Positions 17,434 through 26,828 of a DNA stretch of 64,000 nucleotides are shown here, in pieces. A program made the translations under genes and the position numbers. Position 1 is the stretch's first letter. Every line of letters starts with the position of its first letter. The DNA comes from Candidatus Gastranaerophilales bacterium (GTDB taxonomy: Bacteria > Cyanobacteriota > Vampirovibrionia > Gastranaerophilales > Gastranaerophilaceae): positions 62,001 through 126,000 of the forward strand of contig CALVED010000002.1 of NCBI GenBank assembly GCA_944326485.1, written 5' to 3'. The notes below the pieces were generated by a model. That model was given only the letters and a program-made list of their open reading frames with translations. It did not search any database and was not told where the DNA came from.

Positions 17434-20400
17434 CTAGATTGCATTTGTAAAAATATCTTTAATTCTTTCAATGCAGCCTTGCTTTGTATTATACCATTCT
17501 CTATATGAAATTCTTTCGACTTGAATACCGCTTCTTTCTATTAGAGTTTGTTTTTTCATTTGTGATTTATTAGATTTTACATTATCTTCAACACCGTCAC
17601 ATTCTATAACTATAGTTTTACCTGTTGGTGAAGTTACTGTTAAATCAGCACTTAAGCCTGCTATAGTTCTTCCTGCTATAACTTCAAAACCTTCATTACG
17701 GAGTGAATTTGCAATTTCTTTTTCAAAAGAATTTTTATAAATATTTTCATCAATTTTTAATTCATCATTTAACTTATTTCTTGCAATATATGCTTGTGCA
17801 AACTCAATATAATCTTTTAGTAAACCGGCAGGTAATGATTTTGGATCTTTTGATAAAAAGATTATTTGTTTTTTTCTTGCTCTAGTAATTGCTACATTGA
17901 ATAAATTTGGTATTTGTAAAAATGTTAAACTTTGATTGAAGCTATTATTTGCAATAGCCCAAGATAACATTATTATATCTCTTTCGTCACCTTGGAATGT
18001 GTGAGCTGTTCCGACTTCTATTTTATGTTTTCTAATTGTAGATTCAGAAAATACTTGATTAATTGCTTTTTTTATTAATTCAACTTGTCCTCTGAATGGA
18101 GATATAATTCCTACTGTTATTGGTTCTTTATTTTCATCTTTATTTCTTTCATCATCTTGAATGATTTCTTGTAATCTTTGCATTATAGCTTCAGTTTCAG
18201 GCATGTTTCTTGTTACATCAAAATCAACTTTTCCATCCGGAACTTGAATTAATTCTAAAACATCTTTACTGTTGCATTGTGACATTATTCTTATTCTGTT
18301 GCCGTAAAATTCTTTATTACTGAAGTCAATTATTGGACCATAGCTTCTAAAATGTTCATCAAGTAAAACCGGTTTTGTAGAATAATAATTAGCTAAGTCA
18401 AACATAGAATTTGTTCTGAATCGCCACATTAATTGGTATTTATCTGGTATTTCATATTGACTCATAAAGGATTGTTCTTTAGATTTTTCAAGAAATGAAA
18501 GATGCGGAAGCTGTTTATCGTCACCTACTATAACAGCTTTTTTACTTCTGAATAAGATAGGCATACAGCTTGCAATATCACATTGTGAAGCTTCATCTAT
18601 AATTGCTACATCAAATAATGCAGGTTTTAAAGGCAGAGAATTAGATACTGCATATGTTGTAACGCACCAGCAAGGAAAGGCTTCAAGAAGCGGTTTAAAA
18701 TCTTCATCTTCAAGCAGTCTGTTTTGCAAATTCTTTTTTCTTGTTATTAATGCTTTAGTATGAACAATTAAACGCTGACGTTTTATTTGATCTCTTAATA
18801 ATCCTTTTAAAGATTCTCTTCTTTTTCCTTTTAAAATTTCTATGGCAAGTGTTTTTTGTTTATTTTTAAGCATTTTTATTTCTTCAAGTAATAAATGTAT
18901 ATTACCTGTTTTTATAATTTGCATTTCAATATGTCTTGCTTTTGCGGCAAGTCTTGCGGTTATAAGTTCTATTTTTAACCTTTCAAGATTTTCTACATCA
19001 GGAGTAAAATCTTTATTCTTTATTATTTGTTTTAGTTTATGATTTGCATATTTTGTTGTTATATTAGAAAGAAAACTGTTCTTTTCCATATTCTTTTCTA
19101 AGTTACTAACTGCATTTTCAATATCATCAATTTCTTGTAGTGTTAATTTGCCCGAGAGAAAATCAAGTCTTCCAAGTTGTTTTTCTTTTTCATTATATTC
19201 TTTTATTATGCTATGCCAATCTTGTTCTAATTTTATAATTTGTTCGCATTTATTTTCTTTTTCTCTTATTGTGTTTACCAGTTTTTGCATGTCATCAACA
19301 TCAACAAAAAGAGAATTTTCAAAATCAGTATCTAAGTCTACTTTGTTTGAAATCAAATCTTGCAGGTCAAAAGATAATTGTTTTTGATAGTTTGGTCTTC
19401 CGGCTCTTAGGGCAAGATATGGAGCGCCAAATTCATTTAATCTGTTAGCAATAACATCCGTTGCTTTATCCATTCTTGATGCAACCAAAACGGTTTTTCC
19501 ATTTGAAATTAAATGACAGATTAAATTTACAATAGTTTGAGATTTACCTGTTCCAGGAGGTCCATATACTGATAATATAGTATTATCTTCAAGATTTTTT
19601 ATTACATCTTCTTGTGAATCGCTTAATGATAAAGGAGTTACAGCAACAAAATCTTTTAGATTATTTTCTTTAATCGGTTTTACTGCCATTTTCCCTTTGC
19701 CTTGTAAATATTCATCATTTACAACGCTTAATGCGGTTTCTCTTATAACTCCGGATGGTTTTTCTGCAATTTGAGTTAATTCATATAATACACCGGCCGT
19801 AACAAGTGGTCTTTTTGTTAGAATAATTGCACTTTTATTTGTTAATACAACTTTATCTGCCTTTAACTTCGGTTTCGGTTTTTCTGTTTCTTGTATCTCT
19901 TCTATTGTTTCTTCTAAATTCTCATAATTAATTTGTTTCTCTTCATAAAAATCAGAGGAATCTTCTTTAATATTATTTTCTAAATTTTCTTCTTCATTTA
20001 ATTCAAAATCTAAGTCTGGAATTAATGATTTTAGTGTTGTAAGAAATATATTTAAATCTTCTTCTTTTAATGGGAGTTTTGGAACAACATCTAAAAGTCC
20101 ATCAAGCATGTTGTCTATTTCATCTTCTTCTCCGGATAGGTTCATTAAACTTGTAAGTGCAGCAGTGTTTAATGATAAACCTTCTTCTTGAATTGAGCAC
20201 TCTATATTCATGCCAACTCTTTCTAGTTTACAGCTTGAATATAGTAATGGTGTTAAAAACTCATTTTTTCTTTTTGTTTTTGCATTTTTGCCCACTAAAA
20301 ATAGATATCCATATATAAGATATTTATCTTTTTGACTGTTTTCGCTCAGCAGCATTAATTCTGTTAAATATGAATCCGAACCGTCTAATTTTAATGCCTG

Positions 20401-20628
20401 AGGGTATTGTGTAAATATTTTTTCATTATCCAGAATGGATGGATTTTCAATTTTTGTGTTATTTTGTGTATCAAGAAAAATCCATTTATTTTCTTTATCT
20501 TGTTTTAAGTTCCTAAATGTTGAACTTTGTACTTCTTCTCTTACACAATCGTGCAAATATAAACTTAATTTTTTTATAAAACTGTTATGAAATGCTGAAT
20601 TTAACATTTTTGTTGCTTCTTGAAGCAT
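17434..20628 (-). CDS. Superfamily 1 helicase fused to a C-terminal nuclease-like domain
   Basis: 1064 residues. An unassigned N-terminal region (1-330, with an acidic linker near 215-260) is followed by a DNA2/NAM7-type SF1 core: Walker A YGPPGTGKSQT (about 353), DEASQCD (about 675), GDDKQLPH, DEHFRS, TFQGDERD and NVAITRARKK. The last 120 residues (about 945-1064) show SADLTV, then VIECDGVE, then KKQTLIERSGIQV and ERISYREW, a pattern like Vsr/DUF559-type PD-(D/E)xK nucleases. Such fusions occur in DNA repair and in predicted phage defence. AGGGGA precedes the ATG. It stands alone between convergent and unrelated neighbours. Confidence 0.8.
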   Translation of the reverse strand: MLQEATKMLNSAFHNSFIKKLSLYLHDCVREEVQSSTFRNLKQDKENKWIFLDTQNNTKIENPSILDNEKIFTQYPQALKLDGSDSYLTELMLLSENSQKDKYLIYGYLFLVGKNAKTKRKNEFLTPLLYSSCKLERVGMNIECSIQEEGLSLNTAALTSLMNLSGEEDEIDNMLDGLLDVVPKLPLKEEDLNIFLTTLKSLIPDLDFELNEEENLENNIKEDSSDFYEEKQINYENLEETIEEIQETEKPKPKLKADKVVLTNKSAIILTKRPLVTAGVLYELTQIAEKPSGVIRETALSVVNDEYLQGKGKMAVKPIKENNLKDFVAVTPLSLSDSQEDVIKNLEDNTILSVYGPPGTGKSQTIVNLICHLISNGKTVLVASRMDKATDVIANRLNEFGAPYLALRAGRPNYQKQLSFDLQDLISNKVDLDTDFENSLFVDVDDMQKLVNTIREKENKCEQIIKLEQDWHSIIKEYNEKEKQLGRLDFLSGKLTLQEIDDIENAVSNLEKNMEKNSFLSNITTKYANHKLKQIIKNKDFTPDVENLERLKIELITARLAAKARHIEMQIIKTGNIHLLLEEIKMLKNKQKTLAIEILKGKRRESLKGLLRDQIKRQRLIVHTKALITRKKNLQNRLLEDEDFKPLLEAFPCWCVTTYAVSNSLPLKPALFDVAIIDEASQCDIASCMPILFRSKKAVIVGDDKQLPHLSFLEKSKEQSFMSQYEIPDKYQLMWRFRTNSMFDLANYYSTKPVLLDEHFRSYGPIIDFSNKEFYGNRIRIMSQCNSKDVLELIQVPDGKVDFDVTRNMPETEAIMQRLQEIIQDDERNKDENKEPITVGIISPFRGQVELIKKAINQVFSESTIRKHKIEVGTAHTFQGDERDIIMLSWAIANNSFNQSLTFLQIPNLFNVAITRARKKQIIFLSKDPKSLPAGLLKDYIEFAQAYIARNKLNDELKIDENIYKNSFEKEIANSLRNEGFEVIAGRTIAGLSADLTVTSPTGKTIVIECDGVEDNVKSNKSQMKKQTLIERSGIQVERISYREWYNTKQGCIERIKDIFTNAI

Positions 20629-20743
20629 ATTTTCCCCTAAAAATTAGATATAATAAGTAATTATAGCATTTTTATTTTTAATATACAAAAAAAATAGTAT
20701 TATTCATCTAAAAAATGGAGTTTTTTATTATTATGTCCGAGAA

Positions 20744-21736
20744 TTATATAAAAAGTGATTTTATTAATCCTTTAAAAAATCTTTTATCAAAAGAAAAAAT
20801 AATTCTTTTATATATCATAAGAAGATTAGTTTTATTAAATCTTTCTTTAAATGTATCTTCATTAGTTTTGATGAATTTAAACATTTTGCTTCTTATTTTT
20901 CTGTTGTTTCTGAAATAATTATTTTGAGTTTTTGTTTTTAGATATTTTTTATTTCCCATTACCGGATTTGCAAGTGAATAATTAGAATCATGTCTCCTAT
21001 AAGCATAAAGAGTTTTATATATTATTGCACTTGAGCCTATTAAATGGCAGAAAGAAAATAGAAATTTGTCAGCTGTTATCTTTATATGATGTTTTGTTTC
21101 AATGCTTAAAAGCATGTCGCAAACAGATTTCCTCATCATTGCAGAAGAACTTGGCCCCCAATGCCATGTTGCAAAGCTATATTTGTCATTATCAAGAACT
21201 TTTACTTCACATCCTTGTTTATCGATATTATTTGCTATTCTATATTGGTTAAATTCTTCAAAAGTTTTATTTTCAATTTTAAATGTTTCTTGAGATTTAA
21301 TTGGGCTATCTATAGATGTAAATGTTTGTATAATATTATCTTGGTCAATTTCTGCTTGAAGACAAGTTGTAAGGGCAACCGGAGTCTTAAGATGAGTTTC
21401 TACATGAATAGAGGCATATTCAGGAAATAGAATATCATCTCCATCAATAGAACAAACAAATTGTCCTGTTGCTTTTTCTAATCCTTTTAAAAAAGAGGAT
21501 AATTGTCCTATATTTTCTTCATTTTTTATAAAATTTATACTTAAAGCTTTATTTTCATTAATAAATTTTTCAATAATATCTTTTGTATTATCTTCTGATT
21601 TATCATCTACTATAATAATTTCAAAATTTTTATATGTCTGATTTTTAATACTGTTTAAACAATCAAATATAAATTTTGAAAAATTATGAGTAATTACAAT
21701 AAATGAAACTTTAGGTAAATTAAGAAATTCTTCCAT
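20744..21736 (-). CDS. Family 2 glycosyltransferase
   Basis: 330 residues. The N-terminal GT-A domain has VSFIVITHNFSKFI, IIVDDKSEDNT and CSIDGDDILFPEY, the donor- and metal-binding elements of GT2. A middle segment, ATWHWGPSSSAMMRKSV, supports an acceptor site, and the basic C-terminus (about 260-330) has no membrane helix. It would add a sugar to a surface polysaccharide or glycan. The start lies 4 bases after the gltX stop with no clear ribosome site, so translation is probably coupled to gltX. Confidence 0.85.
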   Translation of the reverse strand: MEEFLNLPKVSFIVITHNFSKFIFDCLNSIKNQTYKNFEIIIVDDKSEDNTKDIIEKFINENKALSINFIKNEENIGQLSSFLKGLEKATGQFVCSIDGDDILFPEYASIHVETHLKTPVALTTCLQAEIDQDNIIQTFTSIDSPIKSQETFKIENKTFEEFNQYRIANNIDKQGCEVKVLDNDKYSFATWHWGPSSSAMMRKSVCDMLLSIETKHHIKITADKFLFSFCHLIGSSAIIYKTLYAYRRHDSNYSLANPVMGNKKYLKTKTQNNYFRNNRKIRSKMFKFIKTNEDTFKERFNKTNLLMIYKRIIFSFDKRFFKGLIKSLFI

Positions 21737-21740
21737 ATTT

Positions 21741-23210
21741 TTATTTTATTGCTTTTTCTATACGATATTTTACTTTATCTTTGCCTAAAACTTCAAGTAT
21801 TACACCCATATCAGCACCATGAGTTCTTCCAGTTAACGCAGCTCTTATAGTCCACATTGTTACTTTTGGTTTTATTCCAAATTGTTCTTTAAAATATGTT
21901 CTAAATTCTGCTAATTGTTCATGAAGTTTTTCTTCATTATCAAAATCAAATTCATCAAGCTTTGAATCAAAATATTTTAATATATTTTGAGCTTGTTCTG
22001 TTTCAATATTAGCTTCTTTTACACCTTCTTCATATTCAATATCTTTACCAAAGAAGTAAGCAACATCATTGGTTAAATCAGAAAGAATTGTAATTGGTTC
22101 TCTTGTGGCAGCTATGACTTTTTCGAGTTGTTCTTCTGTTAATTCTGATAAATCATATTTAGATAGATAAGGTTTTGCTCTTTTTGTTAATTCTTTTATA
22201 TCCATTTTCTTTATATATTGGCCGTTCATCCAATTTAATTTGTCATATTCGAAAATAGAATTAGAAGAAGAAACATCATTAATTCTAAAATCTTTAACTA
22301 TTTCATCAAGAGTTTTTATTTCAACTCCATCCGAAGGTGACCAGCCTAAAAGTGCAACAAAATTCAATAAAGCTTCTGTTAAATAACCTTTTTCAACAAA
22401 TTCGGAAACAGCAGTCGCGCCGTGTCTTTTTGAAAGTTTGCTTCTGTCCGGTGCAAGAATCATACCTAAATGTCCGAATCTTGGGATTTCAGCACCTAAT
22501 GCTTCATATATTAATATTTGTTTAAATGTATTTGATATATGATCTTCACCTCTTATTATATGTGATATTTTCATTAACATATCATCAATTACTACAGCAA
22601 AGTTGTATGTAGGTGTACCATTTGATTTCATAATTACAAAATCACCAATTAAACTTGTATCTTGGTGTAAATCTCCTTTTACTAAATCCTCAAAATGAAT
22701 AATAGGAGAATCGTGGAAAGCCTTTTGTGCTTTTTCAACAGAAAAACGAATCGCAGGTTTTCTGCCTTCTTTCCTTAATTTTTCTTTTTCTTCTTCTGTT
22801 AAGTTTGCACATTTCTTAGAATAAACATAAGCTTGTTTATTTTTAGTAGCTTCTTCTTTTTCTGCTTCTAATTCTTCAGGTGTGCAGAAACATTCATAAG
22901 CAAAGCCTTTATCTAAAAGTTCTTGAACATATTTGGGGTAAATATCAAATCTTTCAGATTGAGTATACGGACCATAATTTCCGCCAACATCCGGACCTTC
23001 ATCCCAATTTAAACCAAGTGCTTTTAAGCTGTCAAAAATATTATCTATATATGCTTGACTGGTTCTTTCTGCATCTGTATCTTCTATTCTTAAAATATAT
23101 TTACCATTATTTTTTCTTGCAAATAAATAGTTAAATAATGCAGTTCTAGCTGTTCCTATATGTAAATTACCGCTTGGTGAAGGTGCTATTCTTACCCTAA
23201 TTTCGTCCAT
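21741..23210 (-). CDS. gltX: Glutamyl-tRNA synthetase
   Basis: 489 residues from the ATG at 23210, favoured over one 12 bases upstream because GGAGAG lies 5 bases before it and the protein then begins MDEIRVRIAPSPSG as in the family. Class I aminoacyl-tRNA synthetase motifs are present: PSGNLHIG (HIGH) and KLSKRHG (KMSKS). The insert CFCTPEELE and the catalytic RGEDHISN are also typical. It charges tRNA-Glu. The first gene of a two-gene unit with the glycosyltransferase downstream. Confidence 0.96.
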   Translation of the reverse strand: MDEIRVRIAPSPSGNLHIGTARTALFNYLFARKNNGKYILRIEDTDAERTSQAYIDNIFDSLKALGLNWDEGPDVGGNYGPYTQSERFDIYPKYVQELLDKGFAYECFCTPEELEAEKEEATKNKQAYVYSKKCANLTEEEKEKLRKEGRKPAIRFSVEKAQKAFHDSPIIHFEDLVKGDLHQDTSLIGDFVIMKSNGTPTYNFAVVIDDMLMKISHIIRGEDHISNTFKQILIYEALGAEIPRFGHLGMILAPDRSKLSKRHGATAVSEFVEKGYLTEALLNFVALLGWSPSDGVEIKTLDEIVKDFRINDVSSSNSIFEYDKLNWMNGQYIKKMDIKELTKRAKPYLSKYDLSELTEEQLEKVIAATREPITILSDLTNDVAYFFGKDIEYEEGVKEANIETEQAQNILKYFDSKLDEFDFDNEEKLHEQLAEFRTYFKEQFGIKPKVTMWTIRAALTGRTHGADMGVILEVLGKDKVKYRIEKAIK

Positions 23211-23276
23211 TTTACTCTCCAATTTTTTCTTTAATACTTTAATTTTATAACAAACAAAAATTTTGTTCAGAGTATT

Positions 23277-23398
23277 TGTCTGAGAAAAAATTCACTCACA
23301 CTTTCAGCTTATCGTAAATTTTTTAAGTGGCGTTTTTAAAAGGTGCGTACTTTGTTAGTGAGGATGACAAGGTAACAAAGTGCATTACTAGGTCAAAC
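23277..23398 (+). repeat. Dispersed repeat, copy D (short form, hairpin 1 loop inverted)
   Basis: The copy has the same start (TTGTCTGAGAAAAAATTCAC) and length as copy A, but the hairpin 1 loop reads TCACACTTTCAGCTTATC, the exact reverse complement of copy A's loop. Hairpin 2 is forward (AGTGAGGATGACAAGGT between ACTTTGTT and AACAAAGT). The end has drifted to TACTAGGTCAAAC. It sits in the divergent gap between gltX and the ADP-ribosyltransferase-like gene, the only copy between two gene starts. Confidence 0.85.
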
Positions 23399-23479
23399 AT
23401 TTTTTCTTATATTAATATGTAAATAACTAATATATACATAGCAATTTATATAGATAAAAATACTTTTTATAGATATAAG

Positions 23480-25138
23480 ATGAAAGTCCAAAATATAAGT
23501 ACAAATAAACTTTTAGCTGCTGATTGTGCTTTGAAACAAGATAATGTTAAAAAAACAGAAAAAGCACAAAAATCTTGTTATGCTTATTTTGATAATGTTT
23601 TATATTACAAAGATTACTCTATAAGTAAAAAATTAATACCTTCTTTTAAAGGTGGAAATATGAAAAATATTCCATCTGATAAACAGGAATTTAGCAGTTT
23701 TATATCGGGATTAAATAAATATTCTTCTAGTGAAAAGGAAACAATATTATCTATGCTTGATGAAATTGTTGATTTGGATAGATGGGAAGATATTGATGAA
23801 TCTTTATTATGTGAAATGTTTTATTCTTTGTCGTTAAGTACTAAAAATCTTAAAGCTTCAGATATTCAAAAAGTTACTGATAAAATCTGTGAACTTGAAC
23901 AAGAAGATGATTATGTTGATATAAACGCTGTTATGAAAGGTATAATAGCTCTTTGTAATAATTTAAAATCTGACGATTACAGATTTCAAAGAGTCTTTAT
24001 AGAAGGTTATGATGGGTTTTTATCTTGCAGTAATGAAGATTTAGTTTATAAACTTTGTACTTTGCTTAGAGACTCTATTAATGGGGTAAATGAAGATAAA
24101 TTTTCTAATCTTTTATTTATTATAAACAAAAATGTTAATGCTGATGATGATAGATTAGATCAAACTTGTAAAGTTATAGACGAATTAAAAAATAAATATG
24201 GCTATAAAAATACGGAATTACTAGATGGTTTATTAATGTATTATCAGGAAAAAGTGCCTATAGAAAATATTGCTTCAAAGCTTGATTTAAGGAGAGCAGT
24301 AGCAGATGTTTATAACAACTTGAAAGTTAATAATCTTCCGGAATATGTATTTTTTGAAAAAATATTTGCTCCAACGATAGAAGAGCTTGTTAGGAGAGGA
24401 TATTCCGCACAAGAAATAGCAGCAAAAATTTGTTTAGATGATTTTTGTAATAAAATTTTGGGAATTGAGGGTATTCAAAATGCAGACCCTGTGATTTTGG
24501 CTGATTTTATTGAAAATATACCTGAACTTGCGAAAAATTATGATGTTATAAAAAACTATACAAGAAGTTCAAGTCTATTTAACGATATATTATCAGAGTG
24601 TAATGGTGATTTAGATTGTATACCTTCTAATAACAATTATGTATCAGATGACGGCTATAAGTATTCAGCTGCAGAGGCGAAAAGTGCTATTAATGAATTA
24701 ACTTCGTTATTAAACAATCAGCATATAAAGAGAAATTTAACTGTATATAGAGGTGAAGGAATAGAAGTTTTAAATCAACTATTGTTAAATAATGGTGAAG
24801 CATTGGGTGATGCTATAAATAGTGCTGTTAAGAGTAAAGATATGGAAAAACTTGATGCTATTACAGCAGAAATTATAGGTTCTGTTATTGTTCAACCTCA
24901 TTTTATGTCCAGTGCTTATTCAAAAGGAAATGCTAAAAATTTTATAAAACACGAAGGCGGTATATTATGGCAGATAGATGTTCCTAAGGGGGCAAATGCT
25001 CTTTATGCTGATCCTTTTAATATAGAACATGGTTTGGAAAGAGAAATTTTATTTAACAGAAATTCTGTTCTGATAATTACTGATGCAAACTTTGAAGATG
25101 GTATTTATACAATTTATGCCGATTTAATGCCAAATTAA
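23480..25138 (+). CDS. Probable R-S-E class ADP-ribosyltransferase with lineage-type N-terminus
   Basis: 552 residues. The C-terminal 150 residues carry the three elements of an R-S-E mono-ADP-ribosyltransferase in order: LTVYRGEG (Arg about 424), HFMSSAYSKGNAK (Ser about 477-478) and GLEREILF (Glu 520 and Glu 522, an ExE pair). ExE enzymes usually modify arginine. Residues 60-415 are helical and unassigned, possibly a target-binding or regulatory region. The N-terminus has an Asn/Lys-rich leader ending PSFKGG (about 54-59), a style shared with the hydrolase next door. No secretion signal peptide and no Shine-Dalgarno site; TATAGA lies 6 bases before the ATG. It ends 3 bases from the convergent ADP-ribosylglycohydrolase gene. 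Confidence 0.7.
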   Translation: MKVQNISTNKLLAADCALKQDNVKKTEKAQKSCYAYFDNVLYYKDYSISKKLIPSFKGGNMKNIPSDKQEFSSFISGLNKYSSSEKETILSMLDEIVDLDRWEDIDESLLCEMFYSLSLSTKNLKASDIQKVTDKICELEQEDDYVDINAVMKGIIALCNNLKSDDYRFQRVFIEGYDGFLSCSNEDLVYKLCTLLRDSINGVNEDKFSNLLFIINKNVNADDDRLDQTCKVIDELKNKYGYKNTELLDGLLMYYQEKVPIENIASKLDLRRAVADVYNNLKVNNLPEYVFFEKIFAPTIEELVRRGYSAQEIAAKICLDDFCNKILGIEGIQNADPVILADFIENIPELAKNYDVIKNYTRSSSLFNDILSECNGDLDCIPSNNNYVSDDGYKYSAAEAKSAINELTSLLNNQHIKRNLTVYRGEGIEVLNQLLLNNGEALGDAINSAVKSKDMEKLDAITAEIIGSVIVQPHFMSSAYSKGNAKNFIKHEGGILWQIDVPKGANALYADPFNIEHGLEREILFNRNSVLIITDANFEDGIYTIYADLMPN

Positions 25139-25141
25139 AAT

Positions 25142-26536
25142 TTATTCAACATGATATAATTTATTTCTGATTAAATATTTTTTAAATTCTATCAAGTCTT
25201 TTGCTGACATAGATTGCATTTTTGCTTCATCTTTTGGTGAAAACCTTACATATTGTAATCTTGAGGCATTTTGTGGATTTTTCTGAGAATCATACCAATT
25301 AGGAACTCTTCCCATGTTATATGGATATCTTTTTCTTAATTTTTGTAATCTAAAAGGAGCAGCATATAGGTCAGAAGAAATTGTTCTTAATTCATTTACT
25401 AATTCAAGTTTTTCTCGCCATTTTTCAGGAATGGCATTTTCTCCTAATGATAAACCTATAATATTCCCTGTAATTGAACCTGTTGAATCACTGTCACCGC
25501 TATGATTTACTGCCATCTTAACAGCATTTTCGTAATTATCAGGAGATTTTAATGCACAATATACCGCGATAGCAACAGCTTCTTCTCCAACCCAGCCGCC
25601 ACCTATACTTTCAATTGCTTCTTGTGGAGGAATATTTGTTTTTGCTAATGCTTTTGCTTTTAATAAAGCTTCTTTTACTTCTTCATGATTGCTGTGTTTT
25701 TCTAAAATTTCAATGGATTTATCTACTGCATTTTCGATATTTTCACCTTTAATAATATATGCAAGAATTGATGATAGAACACCAGCTGAAAGATAGCCGC
25801 TAGGGTGGCCATGAGTTATAGCTGCACATCTTGAACCCACTTCAAATGCAATTTTTGGGTTATTAAAATATAATAAGCCAACAGGAGCTACCCTCATTAC
25901 TCCGCCATTACCTTTGCTATTGTTTATCGGTTTTGATAAGGTCCCCATTTCCCCTGATTTTAAAGCAGATAAACAAGTATCTCCAGGATTTCTTTGTTCA
26001 TATAGTCCTGATATTTTAGAAATCCATCCTTTATTAGATTTTTGGGTTGTTCCATTATTCTTTTGTGTTTCTAACCAGTCTAAATATGAATCATATACTA
26101 TATTCATATCAGGAATTTCATTGCCTTTGAATCTTGTTCCTATTGATTTAATAAGACCATCAGCTGTAAATATCATCATTTGTGTATCATCTGAAATTTC
26201 TGCAACCCCACATATTCCTGTTTGCAGATCATTAACGCCATTTTCTCCATAAAATTTTTTTATTTGTGACATATTCATAAATTCAATAGGGGCACCAAGT
26301 GCATCGCCTATGGCACCACCCAGTAAACAGCCTTTGTAGTTGTCTGCTCGGTGATTATTTTTCTTTTCTACTTTTGAAATTTCTTTAACACCTGTAAAGC
26401 TTATTCTTGAATATTGTGCATTTGGACTATTATTTAGATTTGTTTCTTTTGTCTCATAGATGTTTTTCCTAACAGTATTAATTGTAGGATTTTGTTGAAT
26501 TCTATTATAATTATTATTTACCAAGGATATGAACAT
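25142..26536 (-). CDS. ADP-ribosylglycohydrolase (DraG/ARH family)
   Basis: 464 residues. After a 65-residue Asn-rich leader containing RISFTG (about 44-49) comes a complete DraG/ARH fold: KGCLLGGAIGDALGAP (68-83), the first metal site SDDTQMM (115-121), NGGVMRVAP, THGHPSGYLSAG, GGGWVGEEA and the second metal site SGDSDSTG (346-353). These two Asp clusters bind the di-metal centre that removes ADP-ribose from arginine or related sites. All key residues are present, so it should be active. No ribosome site precedes the ATG. It converges on the ADP-ribosyltransferase-like gene with a 3-base gap, suggesting a writer/eraser pair. Confidence 0.9.
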   Translation of the reverse strand: MFISLVNNNYNRIQQNPTINTVRKNIYETKETNLNNSPNAQYSRISFTGVKEISKVEKKNNHRADNYKGCLLGGAIGDALGAPIEFMNMSQIKKFYGENGVNDLQTGICGVAEISDDTQMMIFTADGLIKSIGTRFKGNEIPDMNIVYDSYLDWLETQKNNGTTQKSNKGWISKISGLYEQRNPGDTCLSALKSGEMGTLSKPINNSKGNGGVMRVAPVGLLYFNNPKIAFEVGSRCAAITHGHPSGYLSAGVLSSILAYIIKGENIENAVDKSIEILEKHSNHEEVKEALLKAKALAKTNIPPQEAIESIGGGWVGEEAVAIAVYCALKSPDNYENAVKMAVNHSGDSDSTGSITGNIIGLSLGENAIPEKWREKLELVNELRTISSDLYAAPFRLQKLRKRYPYNMGRVPNWYDSQKNPQNASRLQYVRFSPKDEAKMQSMSAKDLIEFKKYLIRNKLYHVE

Positions 26537-26628
26537 TTTATTTAATTTTTAATAGTTATTGTGTAATTATTGTGTATACTATAAAAACCCTAAAAAAAAA
26601 AATTGCTATATACTTTTGATACTTATTT

Positions 26629-26828
26629 TGTCTGAGAAAAAATTGTCCAAGAGAGAATTTACGATAAGCTGAAAGAGTGTGTGAATTTTTTTTTACAAAA
26701 TGAACCAAAAACTTTGTTTTTGAATGAGATTGTATCCGTAGTAAAACGAAGGTGTGCAAAGTTTTCAAAAGGTGATTACTTTTTTATTTTGGTATGACCG
26801 GCTAACAAAGTTTAATACCAGATTAAAT
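26629..26828 (+). repeat. Dispersed repeat, copy E (long form, diverged)
   Basis: A long copy with a partly doubled start (TTGTCTGAGAAAAAATTG then TCCAAGAGAGAATTTAC). The hairpin 1 loop is forward (GATAAGCTGAAAGAGTGT), and the 65-base insert is as in copies C and I. Hairpin 2 is degenerate with the loop apparently inverted (GGTATGACCGGCTAAC). The end, TACCAGATTAAAT, supplies the stop codon (TTA at 26823-26825 on this strand) of the YcaO gene. Confidence 0.8.

Noticed and set aside
20715-20918. A plus-strand gene opposite the family 2 glycosyltransferase
   Set aside because: It is the antisense shadow of the glycosyltransferase C-terminus, with no coding-like composition.
23480-26536. A DraT-DraG nitrogenase control pair
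   Set aside because: The transferase does not resemble DraT in length or layout, and no nitrogenase gene is in the window.
26556-26768. A 70-residue minus-strand frame between the ADP-ribosylglycohydrolase and ycaO
   Set aside because: It lies almost wholly inside repeat copy E, has no ribosome site and no domain; the other copies do not preserve such a frame.
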